From: JAKALX01 sp964508715
GTDB taxonomy: Bacteria > Chloroflexota > Dehalococcoidia > Tepidiformales > Tepidiformaceae
Length of the DNA stretch: 64,000 bases
Assembly (NCBI GenBank): GCA_964508715.1
Contig: CAZDUX010000009.1
Location: 1 to 64,000, forward strand
Direction of reading: 5' to 3'
The position numbers were made by a program, and so were the translations under genes. Below, piece after piece: positions 14,678 through 23,543 of this stretch (position 1 is its first letter; each line of letters begins with the position of its first letter). The notes beneath the pieces were generated by a model. The model ran no database searches. It saw only the letters and a program-made list of their open reading frames with translations, and was not told the DNA's origin.

Positions 14678-17152
14678 ATGGCGCAGCCAAGACCGGGCGG
14701 ACCAGCCGCTCCACCTCCTCCAATCTCACCCCCGCCGCCGATCCCGCCTGGAGGGCTATCGCAGGCTGAGGCCGATGCACGCGCCGCGGCAGGCCTTGCG
14801 AACGTTGATACGACACGCCAGCGAACGGATGGCGACGTTGTCCGCTCCAATGTCCTCACCTTCTTCAATGTGGTCCTCGGGTCGTTGATCCTCGCCCTCT
14901 TCTTCGTCGGCGAGTTCCGCGACGGCCTGTTCGTGGGGATCGTCGTCATCGCCAACGTTGCAGTGGCGACACTCCAGGAGTTGAAGGCCACCCGCACCCT
15001 GCGCGAACTCGTCGCGCTCACCGCACCCCAGGTCACGGTCGTGCGCGATGGCATGGAGACGCCCATCCTCGCCGAGCACATCGTCCAGGGCGACCTCATT
15101 CACCTGAAGCAGGGCGACCAGGTGGTGGCCGACGGCCATGTGACGGCTCGCCTCGCCGAAGTCGACGAGTCACTCCTCACCGGTGAATCAGATTCCGTCC
15201 GCAAGGGCCCCGGCGACGAACTGCGCTCAGGGAGCTTCTGCACCGCCGGCGACTGCTACTACACCGCCGAACAGGTTGGCGTAAACGCCTACGCCGTCCG
15301 CCTCACGGCCGATGCGCGCAACCTCGTGCGCCGCTCTACCCCGCTCCAGAACCAGTTCAACCGCATCCTGCGCGTGCTGCTCACCGCGACAGCCGTCCTC
15401 GCGGCGATGCTCCTCATCTCCTACAACGTCGAAGAGCGCGGCGTGGCCGAAGCGATCAAGGCAACCACAGCCACGGTCACCACCGTCGTTCCCACCGGGC
15501 TCCTCCTCGGCATGACGGTGGCGTTCGCCGTCGGCGCCGTGCGAGTCTCGCGCGCTGGCGCCATCGTCCAGGACATCAACGCCGTCGAAGCCCTCAACTA
15601 CACCGACGTCATCTGCCTGGATAAGACCGGCACCATCACCGCCAACCGGCTAACGCTCCAGGAGGTGTGCTGGGAGCCTTCCATGGAGGGCTATCAGCCC
15701 TGGCTGGGCGCTTTCGTCGCCGAGAGTGCTGGCGAGAGCAAGACAGCGGGCGCCCTGGCCGAGGCCCTGGCAAAGTACTCGAACGGGGCCAGGCCCGACG
15801 GGAACGTCCCCTTTAGCTCCGAGCGCCGCTGGAGCGCAATGCGGCTCAGCGCCGGCGCCGAAAAGCGCGTATTCATCCTCGGCGCACCAGAAACAGTACT
15901 TCCCATGGCCGCGGGTGGCGACGATCTCCGCGTGGCCTACGAGGCCGCCGCCGCCCGGGGGATGCGAGGCGTCATCTTCGCGGAAGCGGCAGGCCTCCCC
16001 GAACCCGGCGTCGCAATCCAGGGTGTCCGCCCCCTCGCCCTCCTCGTCATCGGCGACGTGTTGCGGCCCGAGGTGCGGTCCGCCTTCGGGATGATGGAAC
16101 GCCTCGGCATCGAACCCAGGATCATCAGCGGCGACAACCCCCATACCGTTGCCGCACTCCTGGGGCAACTCGGCATCAAGCCGAAGGGAGGCGTCATCTC
16201 CGGCGTCGAACTCGATGCGATGGATGAGGACGAGTTCCGCGAGGCCGTCCAGGCCAACAGCGTATTCGGCCGCATCACGCCCGCGCTCAAGGCGAGGATC
16301 GTGACGGAACTGCGGGAGCAGGGGCACTTCGTCGCCATGTGCGGCGACGGCGCCAACGATGTCCAGGCGTTGCGCGCCGCCGATGTCGCCGTGGCCATGG
16401 CCTCCGGCACGGCGACGGCACGGGCAGTCGCCGGGATCGTCCTCCTCAACGACTCGTTCGAAGCACTCATCCGGGGCACGAAAGAGGCTACCGCCGTCCT
16501 CGGCAACGCGGCCCGCCTCAGCAAGCTTTTCATCGCCAAGAGCCTCTACGCCTACATCCTCATCGTCGCAACGAACATGCTCGGGCTCGATTACCCCTTC
16601 CTGCCAAGACAGGGCTCCGTCACCGCTCTCCTCACCCTCGGTATTCCGGCCGTCTTCATCTCCATCAGCGTCCCGCCCCCCGATGCAGGCAGGGATTTCA
16701 CGCGGAATGTGCTTCGCTGGGCCCTGCCCGCTTCCCTCGCGCTCGCCTCGGCCGCGATTATCGTGCACCTGCTGGTCCAGGGGCTCCTCGATCGGGGCAT
16801 CGAAGAGGCGCGGACACTGGTCTCGCTCACCCTCGGTGTCACCGGGCTGCTCTTCGTGCTCGAAGTACTCGGATTCGAAGGCGCATCGTGGCGAAGCCTC
16901 ACGCGGCCCGTCCTGACCACCGCCCTCACCGCGGCACTCCTCGCGGCGATGTTCTTCACGGTCTACTGGCCACCACTCCGCAACTTCTTCGACTTCACCC
17001 AGGTACCGGTCGGGGACTGGATCATCGTCGGGGTTGCCGTTGCCGCCGCACTCGCGGGCCAGTACGTACTGAGCCGGTACTGGCAACAGATCCTCGATGT
17101 CCTCATCGCCAAACCAGGGAAGAAGGATCTGCCGCGCGGGCGGGCAGTCTAA
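14678..17152 (+). CDS. CtpE-like P-type ATPase
   Basis: This 824-residue cation pump resembles mycobacterial CtpE and P2-type calcium ATPases. A proline-rich cytosolic N-terminus (about 25 residues) is followed by a GLSQAEADARAAAG leader, an actuator domain with LLTGES, the phosphorylation motif CLDKTGT (Asp near residue 315), a nucleotide domain, and GDGANDV in the hinge. Roughly ten membrane helices are visible. The M4 ion-binding motif, normally PEGL in this clade, reads PTGL (about residues 271-274), so the usual glutamate is absent. The transported ion is therefore uncertain. Codon use and GC content match the neighbours. Confidence 0.88.
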   Translation: MAQPRPGGPAAPPPPISPPPPIPPGGLSQAEADARAAAGLANVDTTRQRTDGDVVRSNVLTFFNVVLGSLILALFFVGEFRDGLFVGIVVIANVAVATLQELKATRTLRELVALTAPQVTVVRDGMETPILAEHIVQGDLIHLKQGDQVVADGHVTARLAEVDESLLTGESDSVRKGPGDELRSGSFCTAGDCYYTAEQVGVNAYAVRLTADARNLVRRSTPLQNQFNRILRVLLTATAVLAAMLLISYNVEERGVAEAIKATTATVTTVVPTGLLLGMTVAFAVGAVRVSRAGAIVQDINAVEALNYTDVICLDKTGTITANRLTLQEVCWEPSMEGYQPWLGAFVAESAGESKTAGALAEALAKYSNGARPDGNVPFSSERRWSAMRLSAGAEKRVFILGAPETVLPMAAGGDDLRVAYEAAAARGMRGVIFAEAAGLPEPGVAIQGVRPLALLVIGDVLRPEVRSAFGMMERLGIEPRIISGDNPHTVAALLGQLGIKPKGGVISGVELDAMDEDEFREAVQANSVFGRITPALKARIVTELREQGHFVAMCGDGANDVQALRAADVAVAMASGTATARAVAGIVLLNDSFEALIRGTKEATAVLGNAARLSKLFIAKSLYAYILIVATNMLGLDYPFLPRQGSVTALLTLGIPAVFISISVPPPDAGRDFTRNVLRWALPASLALASAAIIVHLLVQGLLDRGIEEARTLVSLTLGVTGLLFVLEVLGFEGASWRSLTRPVLTTALTAALLAAMFFTVYWPPLRNFFDFTQVPVGDWIIVGVAVAAALAGQYVLSRYWQQILDVLIAKPGKKDLPRGRAV

Positions 17153-17209
17153 CGATCGATTCGGGCATTTCGCGTAGACTCCCGGCATTCCACCACCGGG
17201 GGCAGGCCA

Positions 17210-17977
17210 ATGGCCGGGACCGTACTGTACGAACGCGAAGGGCACATCGCGACAATCACCTACAACCGGCCCGAAGCGCTCAACGCCATCAACCAGGAAC
17301 TCCGCGAAGACCTGAATGCAGCCTGGGTGCAGTTTCGCGACGATGAGGAAGCCTGGGTGGCCATCGTCACCGGCGCGGGCCGGGCGTTCAGTGCCGGCGC
17401 CGATCTTCGTGCCGGGGCACGCCCCGCCGGAGCCACCCACTGGGAAACACCGAGCATCACGTCCCTCGAAAGCGGGCTCGAGATCTGGAAGCCAGTCATC
17501 GCCGCCGTCAATGGCTATTGCCTGGGGTTCGCGCTCACGCTCGTGGCATCGTGCGATTTCGTCATCGCCAGCGACCGCGCCGAGTTCGGGTTCCCGGAAG
17601 TCCGGATCGGCGTGCCAACCATCCAGGGCGCCGTGCGCATGCCAAAGATGGTCGGCTGGCAGAACGCCATGGAACTCCTCCTCATCGGCGAACGGGTGAA
17701 CGCGGCCCGGGCAAAGGAGATGGGGCTCGCCGGCAAGGTCGTCCCGCACGATCAGCTCATGCCCGAAGCCCGCTCACTCGCCGCACGCTTGTGCAAGTCG
17801 GCCCCGCTCGCGGTGCGGGCCACCAAGGAAGTAGCGTGGCGAGGCCAGGACATGCCGTTCGTGGAGGCCATCCGCTTCGGCGAGACCATGCGCCGGGTCG
17901 CCGGTGCAACCGATGACGCAGCCGAAGGCATGCGGGCCGCACGCGAAAAACGCGAACCGGAGTGGCGCGCACACTGA
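17210..17977 (+). CDS. Enoyl-CoA hydratase/isomerase family protein
   Basis: This 255-residue crotonase-fold enzyme acts on acyl-CoA esters in the cytosol. The oxyanion-hole segments are present: AFSAGADLRAG (near residue 60) and an AAVNGYCLGFALTLVASCDFVIAS block near 105, followed by EFGFPEVRIGVPTIQGA. The exact reaction within the superfamily (hydration, isomerisation, CoA hydrolysis) cannot be fixed. The usual hydratase glutamate position reads GFPEVRIG, consistent with at least one catalytic glutamate. The start follows GGGGGCAGGCCA. It is transcribed in the same direction as the P-type ATPase, 57 bases downstream, but no functional link is evident. The following 220 bases hold nothing I can identify. 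Confidence 0.87.
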   Translation: MAGTVLYEREGHIATITYNRPEALNAINQELREDLNAAWVQFRDDEEAWVAIVTGAGRAFSAGADLRAGARPAGATHWETPSITSLESGLEIWKPVIAAVNGYCLGFALTLVASCDFVIASDRAEFGFPEVRIGVPTIQGAVRMPKMVGWQNAMELLLIGERVNAARAKEMGLAGKVVPHDQLMPEARSLAARLCKSAPLAVRATKEVAWRGQDMPFVEAIRFGETMRRVAGATDDAAEGMRAAREKREPEWRAH

Positions 17978-18197
17978 GGAGAACGGACGGGACGGACCCC
18001 CTCGCGGTGCACCGGCTGCCGTACGGGCGAGCGCCACAATCGAGGTGGCATTGAAAAAGTGGCCAACGCTCGTCGCCGTGGCGCGCGGTTCGAACCGTTT
18101 CGCCAAACTCATGGCCGCCTGCGAACGCCTCGGCGACGGCGCCGGCCCGGCAACACACCGTTAGGCCGGGGCGAGCCTCGCTGCTACGATCCTTCTG

Positions 18198-18491
18198 ATG
18201 CCCGAAGCACCGGCCAGCCCGTCAGTCACACTCGACGAAGAGACGCTCAAGCGGCTCTTGCCGCCCTACCATGTCATCCTCCACAACGACGACCACAACA
18301 GCATGGACCACGTCGTGCGCTCGCTGCTGCGATGCGTTCCATCACTCACCGTGGAACGCGCGGCGGAGATCATGTTCGAGGCGCACCGCCATGGCCAGGC
18401 GACCGTCATCACCTGCCCCAAAGAGGCGGCCGAACACTACCGCGAGAAGCTCGAGAGCTGCGGCCTCACGGCAACCATCGAGCCCGCGTAG
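18198..18491 (+). CDS. clpS: ClpS, adaptor of the ClpAP/ClpCP protease
   Basis: This 97-residue N-recognin delivers N-end-rule substrates and modulates Clp ATPase choice. The core reads PYHVILHNDDHNSMDHVV, with the Asn-Asp pair that recognises the alpha-amino group of N-degrons. MFEAHRHGQATVITCPKE follows, and AEHYREKLESCGL forms the final helix. The N-terminal extension before the core is about 20 residues, typical of a disordered tail. The stop is 1 base from the stop of the convergent dipeptidase gene, so no terminator fits between them. No clp ATPase gene lies nearby, which is common for scattered clpS genes. Confidence 0.93.
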   Translation: MPEAPASPSVTLDEETLKRLLPPYHVILHNDDHNSMDHVVRSLLRCVPSLTVERAAEIMFEAHRHGQATVITCPKEAAEHYREKLESCGLTATIEPA

Positions 18492-18492
18492 T

Positions 18493-19509
18493 TCACTTCC
18501 AGACTGCCTCCGCGACCCGGAGGAAGTTGCCGTGGCAGATGCGTTCGAGCGACGAGTCGCTGTACCCCTTCTGCTTCAGTGCGCGAAGCACCACCGGTAA
18601 ACCTGCCGCGTCCTTCACCACCGAGGGGATACCGGCACCATCAAAATCCGTTCCAAACGAGACGTGTTCATCGCCCACCAGGTTCACGATGTGGTCGAAG
18701 TGCTGGACGATGAGGTCGAGCGGCGTGTCATCCTCCCACTTCATATCCGGGCGCAGGAAGAGATTCGCGAAGTTGATGCCGATGGTCCCGCCTTTTTTCG
18801 CGAGTGCCCGGATCTGATCGTCATCGAGGTTGCGGACGTGGGGACTGATCGCTTTGACGCTGGAGTGAGTCGCGACAATCGGGTTCGCCGAAAGGTCGAT
18901 GAGATCCCAGAAACCGGCCGGGTTGATGTGTGACACGTCCAGGATGATGCCCATCCGGTCACACTCCGCAACGAGCTTCCGACCAATCTCGGTCAGTCCC
19001 GTCTCGGGAAGCGTCCCGTTGAACGCCACGCCGTGCGCGAAGATGGTCGAGCGGCTCCACACAGGGGCGACGACACGAAGCCCAAGCTCGTAGAACACGC
19101 GGAGCTCCTTCAGGCTCCACGAGATCGGGTCGGCACCTTCGAACATGAACACCGAAGCGAACGCATCCGCATCCCAGGCAGCGCGAACCTCCGCAACCGT
19201 GCGGCAGACCCGGAAGCGGCCCTCCGAGCGGTCGGCAACCTGGAACGCATCGTTCATCTCGCCGATTGCGTACCCGGTCGCGTTCATCTCGGCCCGTTCA
19301 TTCGAGAGCCAGATCGACGTGAAGCAACCGCCGAGGCCGCCTTTCATCGCGCGCGGAAGGTCGACATGGCCGTGCTCGGACTCAACGAGGAGGTCGCGGT
19401 CGGGGCGCGGGTTGGTCCCGCCGGATGTACCTTTCACCTGGGTAATGAAGTCCTCGTGGCCATCGAAAACAGGCGGGAACTCACGGCTCAGCGGTGGGAT
19501 ATCGGTCAT
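18493..19509 (-). CDS. Membrane dipeptidase family protein (peptidase M19)
   Basis: This zinc-dependent dipeptidase of 338 residues belongs to the renal dipeptidase family. The first metal ligands are in FDGHEDF near residue 16 (family form His-x-Asp/Glu). A bridging glutamate lies in MFEGADPI. The later histidines are in LDVSHINPAGF and VATHSSVKAI, and the C-terminal part contains FGTDFDGAGIP with the conserved Asp. No signal peptide is visible, so the enzyme is probably cytosolic, hydrolysing dipeptides or cyclic amides. It overlaps the upstream SDR gene by 4 bases (ATGA), indicating one transcript and coupled translation. Confidence 0.9.
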   Translation of the reverse strand: MTDIPPLSREFPPVFDGHEDFITQVKGTSGGTNPRPDRDLLVESEHGHVDLPRAMKGGLGGCFTSIWLSNERAEMNATGYAIGEMNDAFQVADRSEGRFRVCRTVAEVRAAWDADAFASVFMFEGADPISWSLKELRVFYELGLRVVAPVWSRSTIFAHGVAFNGTLPETGLTEIGRKLVAECDRMGIILDVSHINPAGFWDLIDLSANPIVATHSSVKAISPHVRNLDDDQIRALAKKGGTIGINFANLFLRPDMKWEDDTPLDLIVQHFDHIVNLVGDEHVSFGTDFDGAGIPSVVKDAAGLPVVLRALKQKGYSDSSLERICHGNFLRVAEAVWK

Positions 19510-20342
19510 CTCTGGTCCCTCTTTCGCGCCTCGGCAACCGCGCGAAACATCTCGTTGGCGCCGAACATACCAGACGCCCGCTCAAAGAGGCCTGGCGAGA
19601 GCTCGGCGAAGGCCGACACCAGCCGCATGGGGCCGGGGTTGACGATGATCTCCGGGGTATCGCGGCGGATGGCGCGGATCACGGCGTTCGCGACCTTCGC
19701 CGGGCGCGTCGTGCCGGCCAGCGTGGGAGCGGTCACCCCGGTCTCCCGCGAGAAGCTCGCATACATCCCCGTGCCTTCGACAAAGCCCGGGCAGATCGCG
19801 GAAGCACTCACCCCCCGTCCCCGGTACTCGGCGCGCAACCCCTCGGTGAACTGGATGAGGCCGCCCTTGCTCGCCGAGTAGCCGATGTTGCAGGCCAGCC
19901 CAACCTTGCCCGCGAGCGAAGCCATGTTCACGATGTGCCCTTCGCTGCGTTCCAACATCCCCGGGAGCACGGCCCGCGTGAGCAACATCGGCGCGATGAG
20001 GTTCACCTCGATAATCCGGGCGATCGCGGTTTCCGGCTGGTCGTCGAACGCAGCGGTATCCTCAATACCAGCATTGTTGATGAGCACCGCGACCGCGCCG
20101 AACGCCGCCAGCGCACCCTCCACGATCGCCTCGCGGCCCGCCTCGGTGGCGATGTCAGCAGCGATCGGAACGGCCCGGGCGCCCATCCCCGTGATCGATT
20201 CGGCAACCCGTTCGAGTTCGGGGCCCGAGCGAGCAGTGACCACCACGTCCATCCCGGATCTCGCGAGGGCGCGCGCGATGCGCGGTCCAAGCCCGCGTGA
20301 AGCACCGGTTACGAGCGCGGCTTTGCCGGCGATCTCCTTCAT
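19506..20342 (-). CDS. SDR-family oxidoreductase
   Basis: This classical short-chain dehydrogenase/reductase has 278 residues. The cofactor motif is TGASRGLG near residue 13, NNAG appears near 90, and the catalytic Ser-Tyr-Lys set is in MASLAGKVG, then GYSASKGG. The NADP preference suggested by the Arg after TGAS is an inference. Substrate is unknown, though the longer C-terminal part (LVSAFAELSPGLFERASGMFG) is like that of many lipid or short-chain alcohol SDRs. The ATG at 20342 is preferred because GGAAGGAGG stands 8 bases before it; the open frame continues further upstream without support. It is the first gene of a pair with the dipeptidase. Confidence 0.87.
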   Translation of the reverse strand: MKEIAGKAALVTGASRGLGPRIARALARSGMDVVVTARSGPELERVAESITGMGARAVPIAADIATEAGREAIVEGALAAFGAVAVLINNAGIEDTAAFDDQPETAIARIIEVNLIAPMLLTRAVLPGMLERSEGHIVNMASLAGKVGLACNIGYSASKGGLIQFTEGLRAEYRGRGVSASAICPGFVEGTGMYASFSRETGVTAPTLAGTTRPAKVANAVIRAIRRDTPEIIVNPGPMRLVSAFAELSPGLFERASGMFGANEMFRAVAEARKRDQR

Positions 20343-20429
20343 CCCGTGGGCCTCCTTCCATAGAGCAGCCAAATCCCCCTGAAAATGAGGACTATCGTCC
20401 CATCCTGCAACGGGATTTGCCCGTATTCT

Positions 20430-20867
20430 ATGCATGTGGAGAGGCTGCGCCGCGTCCATTCGCGAGGCTGGTCTGGCATCCCTGCCCGGTTTCGGGCCTG
20501 GGCGTTGCTCATCGCGTTCCTGCCCACCCTCTCCTTCCTCGGTCACTGGTCCCTCCATGTCGACATCCCCGGAACGAACGAGTACCTCGTCATCGTGCCA
20601 GGCGGGCCAACCGCTTCCGGCACACACTCCCACGATGGCTCAACAGAAACCGGCGATCACGGGCGCCACTGCCACGCAGCGGTGGCGAGTTGCAGCGACA
20701 TCCCGCTGACAGGCATCAGCGCCTTTGCACTACTCAACGATTCCCTCGCGTATCTCGGCGCCGCCGGAGCACTCATCGCGCTCGCAGCGACCGCCTGGCA
20801 GCTGCGGGCACTCAACACGATTGACCCCGATCTTCAGCCACCGCGCCCTTCCTTCACCTTCGCCTGA
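20430..20867 (+). CDS. His-rich membrane protein, DUF2946-like
   Basis: This 145-residue protein has a membrane helix near residues 18-36 (WALLIAFLPTLSFLGHWSLH) and a second near 105-125. Between them is a loop rich in possible copper ligands: GTHSHDGSTETGDHGRHCH. The pattern of one helix, a His/Cys-rich external loop and another helix is what DUF2946-type proteins show, and these are often found with copper handling genes. It heads a run of four genes for a lipoprotein, a SCO protein, a PCuAC chaperone and VKOR. ATG 20430 is chosen, with GTG 20436 possible. Function is inferred from context only. Confidence 0.6.
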   Translation: MHVERLRRVHSRGWSGIPARFRAWALLIAFLPTLSFLGHWSLHVDIPGTNEYLVIVPGGPTASGTHSHDGSTETGDHGRHCHAAVASCSDIPLTGISAFALLNDSLAYLGAAGALIALAATAWQLRALNTIDPDLQPPRPSFTFA

Positions 20868-20938
20868 ACCACCGCACCCACGCCCGTGGGGAAGCGCTGC
20901 CCCTCGAGGGTAGCGACGAAGGAAGGGACCCCCGGAAT

Positions 20939-21433
20939 ATGAAACGCTCTCCGAACCGGCGGCTCGCGCTGGCGATTGCTCTCGGTGCAATCGCACTCCT
21001 CGGCGCCGCATTTACAGGGTGCGGTGGCGGCGACAGCGAAACGGCCGGCCGCGCATCAATGGTCGCCGCGATTGACTACCTGGAGAATTCGGGCTTCCAC
21101 GAGATCGACACGTCGATCACCACGGACGGCAAGGTTCCAGCCACGGCACACAACACCGCCATGCACATGCAAACGGTGTTGCTCACCGCGCAGTGGCCCG
21201 CCAGCCTGGAGGAGCAGGCGAAGACGGTGGCAAAGGCGCTGGGCGATTTCGCCACAGCAGTCGACACCGACAACCCCGATATCCCCAGGGTGACCGAGCT
21301 CTCGAACAAGGCCCATGCCGGGTACCACGACTTCACCACGAAGGCGTGGAACTACCTGGCCGGCGTGGCGGGACTCGGGACTGCTGGCAGCCACGAAAAC
21401 CACGCCGCCCCGGCTGCAACGGCCACGAAGTGA
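20939..21433 (+). CDS. Helical lipoprotein of unknown function in copper/thiol cluster
   Basis: This lipoprotein has 164 residues. The signal sequence (LALAIALGAIALLGAAFTG) ends at a cysteine near residue 28, a lipobox-like site with Thr-Gly before Cys. The mature part is mostly helical with scattered potential metal ligands (TAMHMQ, HAGYHDF, SHENHAA). I do not recognise the domain. A good ribosome binding site (GAAGGAAGGG, about 11 bases before the ATG) supports the start. Its place directly before the SCO gene suggests an envelope role in copper delivery or cytochrome oxidase assembly. That is inference from neighbours. Confidence 0.65.
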   Translation: MKRSPNRRLALAIALGAIALLGAAFTGCGGGDSETAGRASMVAAIDYLENSGFHEIDTSITTDGKVPATAHNTAMHMQTVLLTAQWPASLEEQAKTVAKALGDFATAVDTDNPDIPRVTELSNKAHAGYHDFTTKAWNYLAGVAGLGTAGSHENHAAPAATATK

Positions 21434-21561
21434 GCCCGGTAATTCGATGGCTCCCGTTACCGCGCCGCTACCAGCGGCACAGTAACGTAAAGACAACCGT
21501 TTCGCGGGCAACGATATCCTGTTGCCAGCAACCACACCGGGATTTCACCCAAGGAGCTCTC

Positions 21562-22251
21562 ATGCGCCCGACCATCATCATCCGCAACCGGCTCTGGCCA
21601 GTCGCGGCGATCCTCACGGTCCTTGCCGTCTTTTCCCTCGCCGCTGCAGCCTGCGGTGGCGACAACAACTCCGCCAAGACGGCCACCCCGAAGGCTTCGA
21701 ACAGTGCCGCCGCCGATGAGGGATGGGAAGGCGCGATTGTCACGCCACCCATCCAGAAGCCCAGGGCCATTCTTACCGATACGTCGGGCAACCCGTTCGA
21801 CCTGCAGAAAGACACCCAGGGATACGTGACACTCCTCTATGTGGGCTACACGCACTGCCCCGACGTCTGCCCTGCACACATGGCCGACCTCGCGACGGCC
21901 ATGAAGAAAATGTCCCCGGACGTGCTCTCGAAAGTGAAGGTGGTGTTCGTCACCGCCGACCCCGACCGGGACACCGGACCGGTGCTGCGCAAGTGGCTCG
22001 ACCTGTTCAACAAGGACTTCATCGGGCTCACGGGGACGCAGCAACAGGTCGATGACTTCCAGCGTTCCATCGGCATCCAGCCGGCAACAAGGGAAGACCT
22101 CGGCAACGGCAACTACGCAGTCAACCACGCGGCGTTCATCATCGCCTTCGGCACCGAGAACGTCGCTCACCTCGTGTACCCATCGGGCATCACCGTCGAT
22201 ACGTGGGTACACGACCTCCCGAAGCTTGTGAAAGAAGGTTGGAAATCCTGA
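21562..22251 (+). CDS. SCO1/SenC family copper chaperone lipoprotein
   Basis: This 229-residue thioredoxin-fold lipoprotein delivers copper to the CuA site of cytochrome oxidase or acts as a thiol reductant. The lipobox cysteine is at residue 31 (AAAAC). The metal-binding CPDVC motif sits at 99-103 in YVGYTHCPDVCP, and the third ligand His is at 189 in AVNHAAF. All three family ligands are therefore present. The ATG at 21562 has AAGGAG five bases upstream. The stop codon overlaps the next gene's start in the sequence TGATG, so the two are translationally coupled. The length is normal for the family. Confidence 0.93.
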   Translation: MRPTIIIRNRLWPVAAILTVLAVFSLAAAACGGDNNSAKTATPKASNSAAADEGWEGAIVTPPIQKPRAILTDTSGNPFDLQKDTQGYVTLLYVGYTHCPDVCPAHMADLATAMKKMSPDVLSKVKVVFVTADPDRDTGPVLRKWLDLFNKDFIGLTGTQQQVDDFQRSIGIQPATREDLGNGNYAVNHAAFIIAFGTENVAHLVYPSGITVDTWVHDLPKLVKEGWKS

Positions 22252-22871
22252 TGCATCTAACGCGTTTGTTTCGAGCCAGCGGGCTCATTGCCGCAACCGC
22301 ACTCGTCGCTGGCGGTGCACTCTTCGCATCGGCCTGCGGCGATGACGACTCGACGGCCACCACCCCAACAACCGCAGCCACCACAGCCCCCGGCGGTTCG
22401 CCTGCGGCCGGCGTCGTGAAACTCGGCAACCTGGAGATCAGCAACCTCTCGGCGCGCTCCACGACGAGTGACGTCGCTGGCCTCTACTTCACCGTCAAGA
22501 ACACCGGCCCCGCCGATACCCTGACCGCCGTGAAGGTCGACCCCGCCGTCGCGGGCATGGCCCAGGTGCACGAGATGGTGGCCGAGGGAGCCACCATGAA
22601 GATGCAGGAGATGAAGGACGGCCTGGCCATCCCGGCCAACGGCACCGTCGAACTCAAGCCTGGTGGCTATCATGTCATGGTCATGAACCTGAAAACACCT
22701 CTGAAAGACGGCGAGATGGTCCACGTCGAGCTTGTCTTCGCAAAGGCTGGCACCGTCAAGGTGGAAGCCAAAGTCCAGGTCCTCGGGTCGGGAGGAAGCT
22801 CCATGACACCCGGTGCACAATCCGGCATGGGTAGTGCAACAGCCGCCGCTTCGGCAACGATGGCGCACTAG
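22251..22871 (+). CDS. PCu(A)C copper chaperone lipoprotein
   Basis: This 206-residue periplasmic or surface lipoprotein presents Cu(I) to SCO or to the oxidase CuA centre. The lipobox is LFASAC (Cys 29), followed by a Thr/Ala linker. The domain has the ligand pattern H-x-M (His 107, Met 109), Met 118, then H-x-M (His 141, Met 143), which is the H(M)x10Mx21HxM signature. The C-terminal tail is Gly/Ser/Met-rich (GSGGSSMTPGAQSGMGS), possibly extra copper-binding. It begins on the last base of the SCO stop codon. Together with SCO this is a classic pair for oxidase copper insertion. Confidence 0.93.
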   Translation: MHLTRLFRASGLIAATALVAGGALFASACGDDDSTATTPTTAATTAPGGSPAAGVVKLGNLEISNLSARSTTSDVAGLYFTVKNTGPADTLTAVKVDPAVAGMAQVHEMVAEGATMKMQEMKDGLAIPANGTVELKPGGYHVMVMNLKTPLKDGEMVHVELVFAKAGTVKVEAKVQVLGSGGSSMTPGAQSGMGSATAAASATMAH

Positions 22872-22892
22872 CGCCAGGAAAGGAGCCAGCCG

Positions 22893-23423
22893 ATGGGCGG
22901 CGCAACCAGTGCCCGCCGGAAAGACCGGCCTGCCGCCAGGCCGCTCCCGGAACCCGCCGAGTGGGTCCCGCCAGGGCCGCTTGCCGGGTGGCAACGGGCG
23001 ATTGCGTTCGCCGCCATCGCGCTGGCCGTTATCGGGGCGGGCCTCTCGGCCTACCTCGTTTACGAAAACCTGCAGGGCCAATCTGGCGTGTGTGCCGTCG
23101 TTCACGGCTGCCAGGAGGTCCAGCAGAGCCGCTACGGGAAGATCGCGGGAGTGCCCGTATCGATCCCCGGGGTCATCGGCTATTCGCTCATCGGCCTGTT
23201 CGCCGCAGGATACCTCTGGAACTTCCGGGGCCTGCGGCAGCAGATCGTCTCGCTCGCGTTCCTCACCGCGCTCTTCGGCTTCCTCTTCTCGATGTACCTG
23301 ACATACGTCGAGGCCCGGGTGCTGGAGGCCTGGTGCATCTACTGCATCGTGAGCGCAAGCCTGATGACCGCGCTCTTCGCGGGCTGGATCGCATTGCTGG
23401 CCGCCGAAATCCGCCAGCGATAG
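22893..23423 (+). CDS. Vitamin K epoxide reductase (VKOR) family membrane oxidoreductase
   Basis: This 176-residue four-helix membrane enzyme passes electrons from a periplasmic disulfide to quinone. It has the loop cysteines C67 and C73 (GVCAVVHGC) and the active-site pair C148/C151 (AWCIYC), the full set needed for the bacterial enzyme. The conserved IPGVIGYSLIG segment that starts the second helix is also present. No fused thioredoxin domain is visible, so a separate DsbA-like partner is implied. AGGAAAGGAGCC upstream supports the start, and a strong terminator follows. In this cluster it probably keeps secreted copper chaperones or other proteins correctly oxidised. Confidence 0.93.
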   Translation: MGGATSARRKDRPAARPLPEPAEWVPPGPLAGWQRAIAFAAIALAVIGAGLSAYLVYENLQGQSGVCAVVHGCQEVQQSRYGKIAGVPVSIPGVIGYSLIGLFAAGYLWNFRGLRQQIVSLAFLTALFGFLFSMYLTYVEARVLEAWCIYCIVSASLMTALFAGWIALLAAEIRQR

Positions 23424-23462
23424 ATCCCCGGCCCCTGCAGGGCCTTCGCACCCATCCGCCAG

Positions 23463-23490
23463 GAAGCCCCTCCGCCCGAGGGGCTTCTCT
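23463..23490 (+). terminator. Intrinsic terminator after VKOR gene
   Basis: A 9-bp perfect stem GAAGCCCCT / AGGGGCTTC with loop CCGCCCG, followed by TCTCTCGT. It separates the copper/thiol module from the cysteinyl-tRNA synthetase gene. Confidence 0.75.
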
Positions 23491-23543
23491 CGTACGGTGT
23501 CTTGGTGGTCTGTTCTTGCCTAGACTGGGAGGGGCACCCCCGG

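Noticed and set aside
17978..18197. Possible small gene or RNA before clpS
   Set aside because: Frames are open but lack starts with ribosome sites, and no convincing conserved structure is seen.
23491..23543. T-box leader before cysS
   Set aside because: Only about 50 bases lie between the preceding terminator and the start; no T-box sequence is present.
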